NCBI RefSeq assembly: GCF_000526195.1
Contig: NZ_JAFP01000001.1
Span: 1-64,000 of the forward strand
Direction of reading: 5' to 3'
DNA: 64,000 nt
DNA from: Hippea sp. KM1
GTDB lineage: Bacteria > Campylobacterota_A > Desulfurellia > Desulfurellales > Hippeaceae
Shown: one piece after another, positions 56,539-64,000 of the stretch
Numbering within the stretch: the first letter of the stretch is position 1
How the letters are laid out: each line of letters begins with the position of its first letter
Translations under genes and position numbers: made by a program
The notes under the pieces: generated by a model
The model's database searches: none
What the model saw: only the letters and a program-made list of their open reading frames with translations
What the model was told of the DNA's origin: nothing

Positions 56539-57843
56539 TTAACCACCTATAACGCAGTCTGCTATAGCAACATCGGGGCTGCCGATGCTGCCAAGGAAAT
56601 ACAGGTTGTCTGAGATGGCTATGATGCGCTTTATTATCTCATAGAAGTTGTCTGCGAATGTTGCTGCCTTGAAATAGCTTACAAGCTCGCCGTTGTGAAC
56701 CAAAAACCCGTTTATGCCTAAGGAGAAGTCGCCGCTTATGGGGTTTGCCATGTGTAGCCCCATCACATCGATGATATAGATGCCGTCTATCATGTTTAAA
56801 AGCCTATCCCTGCTCGTTGCTTTGTCGGGTTTTATATAGAGGTTGAATGGCCCAACCTTTGGCATGGAATCAAAGCCGCCCCTTTTGGCGTTTGATGTGT
56901 TTGGCATGTTGAGCTTGTTAGATGTGTATGTATTGTGGAGGAATGTTTTGAGTATGCCGTTTTCAACAACAACCGTATCGGCTCTTTCTATCCCCTCATC
57001 GTCTGTCTGCATGGAATTGGGGCGCCTTTCTATCCGTTTGGCGTCTATGATCGTTATGTTTTCTGAGAATACCTGCTCGTTCAGCTTATCCTCAAAAGGC
57101 GTTGTTTGGTTTATAACCGAATAGGCGTTAAATGCACCGATAAAGTGGGCCAGTATATCCCTGAATGTGTTGTTGGATATGATTATACTGTATTTTTTTG
57201 TGTCGATGGATGTTGGATAGAGCTTGTTTATTGCCAGGCTTGAGGCCTTTTTGTATAAAAAGTCAAAGTCTATTGCTTCCAGGCTATCGCCATCCAAGGC
57301 GTAATAGCCTAAATCCGATATCTTATCCTCTGCAAGCACCTCTATGGCTGAGGATACATGCGTCTTGCTGTATGAGGCGTTTAAACCGTAGCTGTTTGCT
57401 ATCTGAACATTTACTGAGTATGTGCCTATCGATGCGGATTTTACCTCTTTGATTCTTTTGTCAAAACCCATGGCATTTGAGGAGATCTCGTTTAGCTTGT
57501 CCTTTATGAGTTTCTCATCCAGTTCTATCTTTTTGGCCTTTTCTTCTATTGTTGTGCTTGTTTGTGGAATGGTTTTGGCATCCACATCCTTGACGATCCT
57601 GCTTGCCTTTTTCAAATCGTCTATTATCTGATCTAAATTGGGCTTATCGGTTAGGCTTGTGTATCCAAAGATCAGCTTGTTGTTCTTAACTGCCCTTATA
57701 CCTATACCCCTTTTTTGCGTTAATTGCTTGGAGAAGTCCTTTGCGTTTTTTAGCTCAAACCCCTCCTCTTTTGATTCTTCTAAAAACACCTCTGTTGTAT
57801 CGAATTCATCCGCTATCCTGTTTAAAACATCAGAAGCTAACAC
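56539..57843 (-). CDS. pmbA: PmbA/TldE-family metalloprotease subunit
   Basis: The 434-residue protein belongs to the TldD/PmbA family ([55 protein letters not shown]). It lacks the HExxxH of TldD, as expected for the PmbA partner, which forms a heterodimeric peptidase with TldD. No tldD lies in the window. The start overlaps the dgt end by 14 bases. Confidence 0.9.
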   Translation of the reverse strand: MLASDVLNRIADEFDTTEVFLEESKEEGFELKNAKDFSKQLTQKRGIGIRAVKNNKLIFGYTSLTDKPNLDQIIDDLKKASRIVKDVDAKTIPQTSTTIEEKAKKIELDEKLIKDKLNEISSNAMGFDKRIKEVKSASIGTYSVNVQIANSYGLNASYSKTHVSSAIEVLAEDKISDLGYYALDGDSLEAIDFDFLYKKASSLAINKLYPTSIDTKKYSIIISNNTFRDILAHFIGAFNAYSVINQTTPFEDKLNEQVFSENITIIDAKRIERRPNSMQTDDEGIERADTVVVENGILKTFLHNTYTSNKLNMPNTSNAKRGGFDSMPKVGPFNLYIKPDKATSRDRLLNMIDGIYIIDVMGLHMANPISGDFSLGINGFLVHNGELVSYFKAATFADNFYEIIKRIIAISDNLYFLGSIGSPDVAIADCVIGG

Positions 57844-58864
57844 TACCCCCCTCCCACGGTTTCGGTAAGAATATCTGCTGGTATAAGTTTAGCGCAAATC
57901 TATCTGTCATGCCAGAAATATAATCGACAACGACCGTCTCTGTATCGTCTGAAAAGTGTTTCTTTATCTTTTGCGGGTTCTCCATAAAATAGTCGAACAG
58001 GTCGCTTATGATCTTTGAGGCCTTGTTTACCTCGTTCATAACATTCTCGCTTAAATAGACATTCTCAAACAGATAGTCCCTCAAGGCATCCAGCGCCTGG
58101 AGTTTTTCCTCTTCCATCGATATGAACGCATAGTTGTTCTGCTGTGTTGAGCGTATCACGCTTTTAACCATTGTGGCTATCCTTTTTGCATGTGTATCAC
58201 CCAGCTCATCCAGTATATCTTTGGGTATATTGTTGTTTTCTATTATGCCCGCTCTTATGGCATCGTCTATATCGTGGTTAACATAGGCTATGATGTCTGC
58301 TATGCGGACGATTTGACCCTCGAGCGTTTTGGCAAGGTGCGTTTTGTCTTTTGGTATTATATCGCCCCTGCCCTTTGAGTGTTTCAGTATACCGTCCCTT
58401 ACCTGATTGGTCAGGTTTAGCCCCTGGCCGTCCTTTTCTATAACATCAACCACGCGGAGGCTTTGAACCCAGTGTTTAAACCCCTTTTTCGATTTTTCGT
58501 TTAGTATCTTCTCGCCTGCATGCCCAAACGGCGTATGCCCTAAATCATGCCCCAATGCTATGGCCTCTGTAAGGCTTTCGTTTAGAAGGAGCGCTTTGGC
58601 TATGGTGCGTGCGATTTGAGACACCTCAAGCGTATGGGTCATGCGGGTTCTGTAGTGGTCTCCGCTTGGTGAGAAGAACACCTGCGTTTTGTGTTTGAGC
58701 CTCCTGAAGGCCTTGGAGTGGATGATCCTGTCTCTATCCCTCATGAAGTCGGTTCTTACATCGTCTTTTTCATCCCCCTTGGGCCTTGTTGCGTTTTTTG
58801 ATAAAAAAGCAGCCCCGTGGAGGGTATCTTCCTCTATTTTCTCCAGTATCTCTCTGATTAGCAT
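57830..58864 (-). CDS. dgt: dGTPase-like deoxynucleotide triphosphohydrolase
   Basis: The 344-residue HD-domain protein has RDRDRIIHSKAFRRLKHKTQ, RMTHTLEVSQIARTIAKAL, AIALGHDLGHTPFGHAGE and IVRIADIIAYVNHDIDDAI, typical of short-type dNTP triphosphohydrolases. It removes triphosphate from dNTPs, lowering dNTP pools. It overlaps the BFN-domain gene by seven bases. Confidence 0.92.
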   Translation of the reverse strand: MLIREILEKIEEDTLHGAAFLSKNATRPKGDEKDDVRTDFMRDRDRIIHSKAFRRLKHKTQVFFSPSGDHYRTRMTHTLEVSQIARTIAKALLLNESLTEAIALGHDLGHTPFGHAGEKILNEKSKKGFKHWVQSLRVVDVIEKDGQGLNLTNQVRDGILKHSKGRGDIIPKDKTHLAKTLEGQIVRIADIIAYVNHDIDDAIRAGIIENNNIPKDILDELGDTHAKRIATMVKSVIRSTQQNNYAFISMEEEKLQALDALRDYLFENVYLSENVMNEVNKASKIISDLFDYFMENPQKIKKHFSDDTETVVVDYISGMTDRFALNLYQQIFLPKPWEGGSVSF

Positions 58865-59289
58865 AAATCCAGTTCTTTTAGAAGCCTATACCAGAGGGAA
58901 TCCTCGATGGTTTCGACCTCTAAGAAGCATGCCTCCCTTTTTATGTAAAAAGGGGCATTCGCCAAAACACCCAAAACCAGGCCATCCTCTATGCTTATAG
59001 GCAGGTATTTTACCTCTGAGTGCGGGTTGACCACCCTTATCGCAGCCTTGTTTTTGTATCCGTCGAGGATTACGATGGCATCGATGGAGTATCCAAGCGA
59101 GGCCAAAAGCTTTAAAACCAGCTCATAGATGCCATCGGAAGGCACATAAACGCCGTGCATCAGAAGCGATATGAACTTGGCCTTTGAGTAATCGATGGGA
59201 AACTTGTAATAGAAGCCGTCCATGTCCTGGCAATAGACATCACCACCGCCACTGCCCAATTCAACATCGGTTATTTGAAGCTCAATCAT
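58858..59289 (-). CDS. Bifunctional nuclease (BFN/DUF151) domain protein
   Basis: The 143-residue protein matches DUF151: KLLASLGYSIDAIVILDGYK followed by ISIEDGLVLGVLANAPFYIK, where the family has I-D-A-R-P-S-D-A-I-x-L-A. Plant relatives have nuclease activity; the bacterial role is unsettled. The usual RPSDAI is replaced by SIEDGL. ATG 59,289 lies within the miaB end (8-base overlap); a TTG two codons earlier is less likely. Confidence 0.72.
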   Translation of the reverse strand: MIELQITDVELGSGGGDVYCQDMDGFYYKFPIDYSKAKFISLLMHGVYVPSDGIYELVLKLLASLGYSIDAIVILDGYKNKAAIRVVNPHSEVKYLPISIEDGLVLGVLANAPFYIKREACFLEVETIEDSLWYRLLKELDLC

Positions 59290-60565
59290 TGCCAACCCCT
59301 TCAGTGATTTCTCCTATCAGTGAGTGTTTAAGGGCCTTTGTTATCTTAACCCTCAAACAATCGCCTGCTTTAATATTATCCCTAAAGTCGAAATTGACAA
59401 CTATGTTTTGCCTGTTTCTGCCTGCAAGCATGCCCTCTTTCTTGGCCTTGCCCTCAACGAGCACCTCGACTATCCTGCCCACATAATCCTTAAGCTTCTT
59501 TTGTGTTATTTGAGCCTGCAACTGTTGCAGGTGGTTTAGGCGATTTAGTTTGGTTTCTTCGTCTATCTGACCCTCCATGTCTTTGGCTTTTGTTAGTGGT
59601 CTTTTGGAGTATTTGAACGAGAACGATGTGTCGTATTCAACCGTCTTTACCACCTCGACCGTTTGTAGGAAGTCTTCTTCTGTCTCTTGCGGAAAACCCA
59701 CAATTATATCGGTGGTTATTGAGCCTTGGGGTATCATCTCCTTAAACATCATAACCTTTTCTAAGTATTCCTCTTTTGTGTAACCCCGCCTCATTAGTTT
59801 CAATATCTTGTTCGATCCGGATTGTATAGGCAGGTGTATGTGTTCGCAAACCTTATCTAAATCCCTCATGGCCTCGATTAGTTCCTTTGAGAAGTCCTTT
59901 GGGTGAGAGGTGGTAAACCGTATGCGCTTTAGGCCTTCTAACTTGTTTACCTCATAGAGCAGATCCACAAAGCTATAATTCAATCCCTTGCCGTATGAGT
60001 TTACATTCTGTCCAAGCAGCATAACCTCCCTGGTGCCGTTATCTATCAGCTTTTTTATCTCATCGATTATTGCCTCTTTTTTTCGGGATATCTCCCTTCC
60101 CCTTGTGAAGGGCACAATGCAATAGGTGCAGAAGTTGTTGCAACCATACATAATATCAACAAATGCGCTTACGCTTTTTGTGTGGGGAAAGATATAATCG
60201 GGGTTGTCCATCCTCTCCTTGATAAAAACCCCCTTTTGCGGGTTTTTTGCTATGTTGTAAAACTCATCTATCGTGTTTGTGCCTATGACGATGTGTGCTA
60301 CCCTGCTTAGCTTTTCATAATTTATCTGGGCAACGCAGCCCATAGCCACAACGGTTGCGTTTCTATTTTTGAATTTTAATCTCCCTATCTCGCTGTAAAT
60401 CTTGTTTTCGGCCTTCTCCCTGACGGCACAGGAGTTTACGATTATCAGGTCTGCCTCTTTTATATCACTCGTCATCCTCCAGCCGTTTTGAGTCAAGATG
60501 CCTATGACCTTCTCTGAATCCCTTTCGTTCATCTGGCAGCCGAAGGTTTTTATATAGAAATTCAT
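59282..60565 (-). CDS. miaB: tRNA-2-methylthio-N6-isopentenyladenosine37 synthase MiaB
   Basis: The 427-residue protein has the UPF0004 domain with three cysteines (TFGCQMNERDSE, VNSCAVREKAE, AMGCVAQINYEKL), radical-SAM CxxxCxxC in MYGCNNFCTYCIVPFTRGR, and a C-terminal TRAM domain (LVEGKAKKEGMLAGRNRQNI). It adds the methylthio group to i6A37. It overlaps mltG by 4 bases. Confidence 0.95.
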   Translation of the reverse strand: MNFYIKTFGCQMNERDSEKVIGILTQNGWRMTSDIKEADLIIVNSCAVREKAENKIYSEIGRLKFKNRNATVVAMGCVAQINYEKLSRVAHIVIGTNTIDEFYNIAKNPQKGVFIKERMDNPDYIFPHTKSVSAFVDIMYGCNNFCTYCIVPFTRGREISRKKEAIIDEIKKLIDNGTREVMLLGQNVNSYGKGLNYSFVDLLYEVNKLEGLKRIRFTTSHPKDFSKELIEAMRDLDKVCEHIHLPIQSGSNKILKLMRRGYTKEEYLEKVMMFKEMIPQGSITTDIIVGFPQETEEDFLQTVEVVKTVEYDTSFSFKYSKRPLTKAKDMEGQIDEETKLNRLNHLQQLQAQITQKKLKDYVGRIVEVLVEGKAKKEGMLAGRNRQNIVVNFDFRDNIKAGDCLRVKITKALKHSLIGEITEGVGND

Positions 60566-61515
60566 TTTAGATACTTCCTTATGTTTCTGTTGTGTTCTTT
60601 TAGTGTTTTACTGAACACCATCTCGCCGTTCCTTTTGGAGATGAAATAGAGATAATCGGTCGGTTTGGGGTTGTATGCCGCAAATAGGGCATCACTTCCA
60701 GGGTTGCAGATCGGCGCAACGGGCAATCCCCTGCGTTTGTATGTGTTAAACGGCCTGGTCAGGCTTGTGGTTGAGTCCATCTGAAGCGGCATGCGTTTTT
60801 TGAGCCTGTTGTATATCACGCCCGCCACCAGTTGCATATCCTTTATCCTTGTTGCCTCTTTTTGTATGATGGAGGCTATGATGAGTTTGTCGTAATCGTC
60901 TTTGCTGAATTTATCCTTGCCGGTTATGTCTCTAAATACCTCAGCAAACCTCCTGCACATCAAGCCGGCTATGGTGGCCGTTTTTTCCCCTATGGCTATA
61001 TAGTATGTGTCGGGGTATAAAAAACCCTCTAAGGTTTTGGCCCCATAACGGGCGCACTGCTTTATGAAGCTCTGGTTATCCGATAGGGCAAGCAGCCCCT
61101 GGCCGTCAAAGCCCTTTTTGCTTAAAAGCTTTGCTATTTTGCGGATTGTCCATCCCTCGGGTATGGTGATCTTCTTTGTGTATAACTCTGGATTGGTAAG
61201 CTCTTTTAGGATCTGTTTTGGTGTTGAGTCTGTGTAAAACAGGTGGACGCCCGCCTTGATCTGTTTTGCCTTGCCCGTTAGTCTAACATAGTAATAAAAC
61301 CAGTCGCCCCGCTTCAATAGCCCCCTAAATTTCAGCTTTTTTATTATTGAGCGCACCGATTCGTTCTTGTGTATCTCGATGTATATGGGCTTGTGTTTGT
61401 TGGATGGAGGGGAATTTAAGAAGCTGTTAAACTTAAAAATAGTGAAGATTACAAATGCTATAACGATTAACAGAACGAATATGTTGGCTATAAATAGTTT
61501 CTTTAGAAAATTCAT
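60562..61515 (-). CDS. mltG: Endolytic murein transglycosylase MltG
   Basis: The 317-residue protein has one N-terminal TM (LFIANIFVLLIVIAFVIFTI), a LysM-like region (NESVRSIIKKLKFRGLL) and the YceG core (GFLYPDTYYIA, IIASIIQKEATRIKDMQLVA, GVIYNRLKKRMPLQMDST). It cuts nascent glycan strands and sets their length. Overlaps of 4 bases on both sides fit co-transcription with ruvX and miaB. Confidence 0.92.
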   Translation of the reverse strand: MNFLKKLFIANIFVLLIVIAFVIFTIFKFNSFLNSPPSNKHKPIYIEIHKNESVRSIIKKLKFRGLLKRGDWFYYYVRLTGKAKQIKAGVHLFYTDSTPKQILKELTNPELYTKKITIPEGWTIRKIAKLLSKKGFDGQGLLALSDNQSFIKQCARYGAKTLEGFLYPDTYYIAIGEKTATIAGLMCRRFAEVFRDITGKDKFSKDDYDKLIIASIIQKEATRIKDMQLVAGVIYNRLKKRMPLQMDSTTSLTRPFNTYKRRGLPVAPICNPGSDALFAAYNPKPTDYLYFISKRNGEMVFSKTLKEHNRNIRKYLK

Positions 61516-61922
61516 ATCAGGGAATCTAAATAGCCTTGAAGGATGAAGGTTGCCGCTATCTTGTCTATTACCTTCTTTTTGTTCTTCCTGCCCTTGATGT
61601 TTGCCTTGTTTAGTATCCTTTCGGAAAACCGCGTCGACATCCTCTCATCCCACTCGATAATCTCCACGCCGCCTATCCTGTTGGATAGCTCCTCTATGAA
61701 GCCTTCGGTCTCAAGCGCCCTTTTGCCCTTCTCACCTTTTAGCGTTATGGGCATGCCAACAACGATCCTTGTTATGTTGTTTTCCCTTACTATCTCTTCT
61801 ATCTTGCTGAAGCATTCCTCATCTGCATCGATCACCCCATGCGGTAAGGCTATCGTGTTTGTCTGATCGCTTATGGCTATGCCTATCTTTTTTGTTCCAT
61901 AGTCTATGCCTAAAACCCTCAT
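61512..61922 (-). CDS. ruvX: Putative pre-16S rRNA nuclease RuvX/YqgF
   Basis: The 136-residue RNase H-like protein begins MRVLGIDYGTKKIGIAISD and continues VVGMPITLKGEKGKRALETE and EWDERMSTRFSERIL. It is the first gene of the minus-strand array, with a promoter about 16 bases upstream and only a short predicted leader (GGGGG before the ATG). Confidence 0.92.
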   Translation of the reverse strand: MRVLGIDYGTKKIGIAISDQTNTIALPHGVIDADEECFSKIEEIVRENNITRIVVGMPITLKGEKGKRALETEGFIEELSNRIGGVEIIEWDERMSTRFSERILNKANIKGRKNKKKVIDKIAATFILQGYLDSLI

Positions 61923-61937
61923 AAATCCCCCTGCCTA

Positions 61938-61966
61938 ACTATAATAATTTAGGCCATCAAAAGCAA
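61938..61966 (-). promoter_or_regulatory. ruvX operon promoter
   Basis: On the minus strand, TTGCTT (61,966-61,961), 17 bases, TATAGT (61,943-61,938). The predicted leader before ATG 61,922 is about 8-9 bases. It is divergent from and nearly back-to-back with the amiC promoter. Confidence 0.5.
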
Positions 61967-61971
61967 GAAAT

Positions 61972-62001
61972 TTGGCAATTTTGGTCAAAATAGGCTATAA
62001 A
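61972..62001 (+). promoter_or_regulatory. amiC promoter, apparently leaderless
   Basis: TTGGCA (61,972-61,977), 18 bases, TATAAA (61,996-62,001), then seven bases to the ATG at 62,009. No ribosome site precedes the start codon. Confidence 0.55.
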
Positions 62002-62008
62002 TAGACCC

Positions 62009-63106
62009 ATGAGGCGGTTCGTTGTTCTAATCCTGTTTATTTTATACGCATCGTTAGCCCAGGCAGATGGCCTTGTAAAGCTTAAGGGGTTTGGCTGTCT
62101 GAGGATATCGGATGGTGTTCAAAATGTCATTTTGACCTTTAGCGGCATAAGGCATTATAGGTTTATCAGGCTTTCTGACGATTACTGGTATATTGCGGTT
62201 CCGAATAGGATTATAGCAGTCGAGACAGACCTTAAACCGTGCGGTTATATAAAAAGGATTCTAACCCGTATCATCAAGGGTGAAACGAGGATATTCTTCA
62301 AGATGGACAAGGGCTATTCCTATCACTTCCGACTTGTTCTATCCAAAGGCGGCAGGTTTTTGGTTGTAAGGATAAAGGCAGACAGAAAAAGCGCTCCAAT
62401 ACAGGGCAAGCCCCTGATTGTCAGTCCCAAAAAGAGAAGGGCGGTTATAGTCATAGACCCAGGACACGGCGGTAAGGACCCCGGCGCTATTGGTCCGTTG
62501 GATAAGGAGAAGGATGTTGTGCTTTTTATAGGCAGGTATGTGGCCGATTTTCTAAGAGCCGATGGCTATAAGGTTTATATGACAAGGCGGGGCGATACCT
62601 ATCCCACATTGGCAGATAGGGTGAAGCTGGCAAACAGGGTAAAGGCCGATGTTTTTGTCTCGATCCATGCCAATTACTCGCCAAAGAGGAAAGACAACGC
62701 CAGGGGGCTTGAGGTTTACTTTCTAAACACCACATCCGACAAGAGGGCGCTTTCTTTGGCTGCAAGGGAAAACGGGATGAGCCTATCCCAATTGGGGGAC
62801 TTGAATAAAATCATACTCTCCCTGATACAAACAAAGAAGATCCAATACTCCAAGGTGCTGGCATCAAAGGTCTATAGGGATATGCTGATCTGGGGCAGAA
62901 AGGTCTATAAGACCTACAAGGGCAGGGGTGTTAGGCAGGCCCCGTTTTATGTGCTTGTCGGCACCAGATGTCCATCCATTCTTATAGAGACGGCATTCAT
63001 TAACAACCCTGTTGATGCGGTGTATCTCCATAAGGATTCCTTTAAAAGGGAGTTGGCAAGGGGTATAGCAAGGGGTATAGAGGCCTTTGTTAGGCTATAC
63101 AGATAA
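62009..63106 (+). CDS. amiC: N-acetylmuramoyl-L-alanine amidase (AMIN + Amidase_3)
   Basis: The 365-residue protein has a signal peptide (RRFVVLILFILYASLAQA) and an AMIN-like domain (about 20-125). Amidase_3 follows with zinc ligands in VIDPGHGGKDPGAIG, the Glu in DKEKDVV, FVSIHANYSP and a C-terminal SILIETAFINNP. It cleaves the stem peptide from glycan during septum splitting and is the probable client of FtsEX/EnvC. The stop overlaps the pheA stop by 12 bases. Confidence 0.92.
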   Translation: MRRFVVLILFILYASLAQADGLVKLKGFGCLRISDGVQNVILTFSGIRHYRFIRLSDDYWYIAVPNRIIAVETDLKPCGYIKRILTRIIKGETRIFFKMDKGYSYHFRLVLSKGGRFLVVRIKADRKSAPIQGKPLIVSPKKRRAVIVIDPGHGGKDPGAIGPLDKEKDVVLFIGRYVADFLRADGYKVYMTRRGDTYPTLADRVKLANRVKADVFVSIHANYSPKRKDNARGLEVYFLNTTSDKRALSLAARENGMSLSQLGDLNKIILSLIQTKKIQYSKVLASKVYRDMLIWGRKVYKTYKGRGVRQAPFYVLVGTRCPSILIETAFINNPVDAVYLHKDSFKRELARGIARGIEAFVRLYR

Positions 63107-64000
63107 ACGCTGGTCTTTGGGGTATGAGCCCAAGATCTTCAAGAATACGGTCAGTGGCTCTATCCTTGAGAGTGCATCCCTTAGTTTCTGATCCTCTATA
63201 TGAGCCTCAGCATCCACATAGAATATGTATGAAAAGTTCTTCTCCCTGGACGGTCTGGATTCTATACGGGTCAGGTTTATCTTGTTCTGATAAAACGGCT
63301 GCAGTATCTCATACAAAGCCCCGACCTTATCCCTGATGGAAAACATGAATGATGTTTTATCGTTGCCGGTTTTTGAGGGTATCTTTTTGCCGATTACCAG
63401 AAACCTCGTTATGTTGTTGGTTCTATCCTCAATGCCGCTTGCCAGAACATTCAATCCGTAAATCTCGCTTGCCGCCCTGGATGCTATGGCTGCGGCCGTT
63501 TCGTCTTTTTCTGCTATCTTTGCCGCCTTGGCCGTTGATACGGTTTCAAATAAGGGGACATTGGGCAGGTGTTTCTTTATCCAGTTCTTACACTGACCCA
63601 AGGCGTTGGGGTGTGAGTATATGGCCTTTATCTGCTGTAGATTGGTGGCCTTTGAGAGCAAGTTATGCTTGATGTCTATGTATATCTCAGAGACGATCTT
63701 GACGGAGGATTCTATAAACATATCCAGTGTGTAATGCACAACCCCCTCGATGGAGTTTTCTATAGGCACAACGCCAAAATCTGCCCTATCGTGCTCCACA
63801 TCCATGAAGACATCCTCTATCGACTCCTCAGGGACATAGTGCAACGATAGACCGAACCGCTCAATGGCCGCCTGGTGGGTGAATGTGGCCTCAGGGCCTA
63901 AATAGCTTATCGTTAAAGGCTCCTCAAGCCTTATAGATGCGCTCATTATCTCCCTGAATATCGTCTTTAGGCTCTTTATGGGGAATTCCTCCTTGGCATA
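63095..64000 (-). CDS. pheA: P-protein: chorismate mutase/prephenate dehydratase (5' end outside window)
   Basis: The frame is open to the right edge. Codons before the first internal ATG (63,946) read EEFPIKSLKTIFREI, the end of an AroQ chorismate mutase domain, so the gene continues beyond 64,000 and 63,946 is not the start. It has a prephenate dehydratase domain (ISYLGPEATFTHQAAIERF, IENSIEGVVHYTLDM, IASRAASEIYGL, GIEDRTNNITRFLVIG) and a C-terminal ACT domain (SFMFSIRDKVGALYEIL, INLTRIESRPSREKNFSYIF). It makes phenylpyruvate for Phe and is probably Phe-inhibited through the ACT domain. Confidence 0.93.
   Translation of the reverse strand, partial: YAKEEFPIKSLKTIFREIMSASIRLEEPLTISYLGPEATFTHQAAIERFGLSLHYVPEESIEDVFMDVEHDRADFGVVPIENSIEGVVHYTLDMFIESSVKIVSEIYIDIKHNLLSKATNLQQIKAIYSHPNALGQCKNWIKKHLPNVPLFETVSTAKAAKIAEKDETAAAIASRAASEIYGLNVLASGIEDRTNNITRFLVIGKKIPSKTGNDKTSFMFSIRDKVGALYEILQPFYQNKINLTRIESRPSREKNFSYIFYVDAEAHIEDQKLRDALSRIEPLTVFLKILGSYPKDQRLSV

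Overview
The window looks like chromosome of an AT-rich, probably thermophilic Campylobacterota/Desulfurellota-type bacterium (Hippea or Desulfurella would fit). That is inferred from codon style, split transketolase, the heptose cluster and the order dnaA-dnaN-recF-gyrB-gyrA; no rRNA or other marker fixes the species. It has two contrasting halves: an IS-riddled surface-glycan island (1-30,900) and a compact, IS-free housekeeping half (30,940-64,000).

Glycan island. A native export block (5,027-12,665) encodes a Wzz-like co-polymerase, a six-SLBB Wza-like exporter, a YjbH/GfcD-like outer-membrane protein, a small Ala/Gly-rich secreted protein resembling YjbE/GfcA, and a WecA-type phosphoglycosyltransferase. 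Three much more AT-rich gene blocks encode the polymer itself: block I (1-1,676, minus strand: Wzy-like polymerase, membrane protein), block II (about 14,755-17,237, minus: HAD phosphatase, methyltransferase, sulfotransferase) and block III (23,856-29,350, plus: two glycosyltransferases, HldD-like epimerase, hddA, gmhA, hddC, i.e. most of GDP-D-glycero-D-manno-heptose synthesis). Each block begins exactly at the 3' end of an ISL3-family element. A Wzx-type flippase, an MntA/truncated-HepT pair and a HicA-like remnant lie between them.

At least seven IS types are nested here: ISL3 (three copies), two IS3-family types, IS256 (three copies), and fragments of IS110, IS21 and IS1634. Two copies of an ISL3/IS3 chimera are inverted relative to each other. 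Fragments of an IS1634-type element flank a 14.6-kb cassette, and IS256 copies abut their outer sides. The IS256 copies carry a hairpin that should block transposase translation from read-through transcripts.

Housekeeping half. galE is followed by a co-directional array of 17 annotated genes plus one doubtful small ORF (32,001-51,584): dnaA, dnaN, recF, gyrB, gyrA, a polyprenyl synthase, hemA, hemC, hemD, two transketolase halves, ftsE, ftsX, envC-like, ctp, a yibQ-like deacetylase and tsaD. It meets an opposing ten-gene array (61,922-51,576): ruvX, mltG, miaB, a bifunctional-nuclease-domain gene, dgt, pmbA, guaA, a 7TM-HD phosphodiesterase, ybeY and cysE. Many genes overlap by 4-25 bases. 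Beyond lie amiC (+) and a 5'-truncated pheA (-). Several genes (dnaA, amiC, the WecA-type gene) have a canonical -35/-10 ending 6-8 bases before the start codon, suggesting leaderless mRNAs. FtsE is unusually degenerate.
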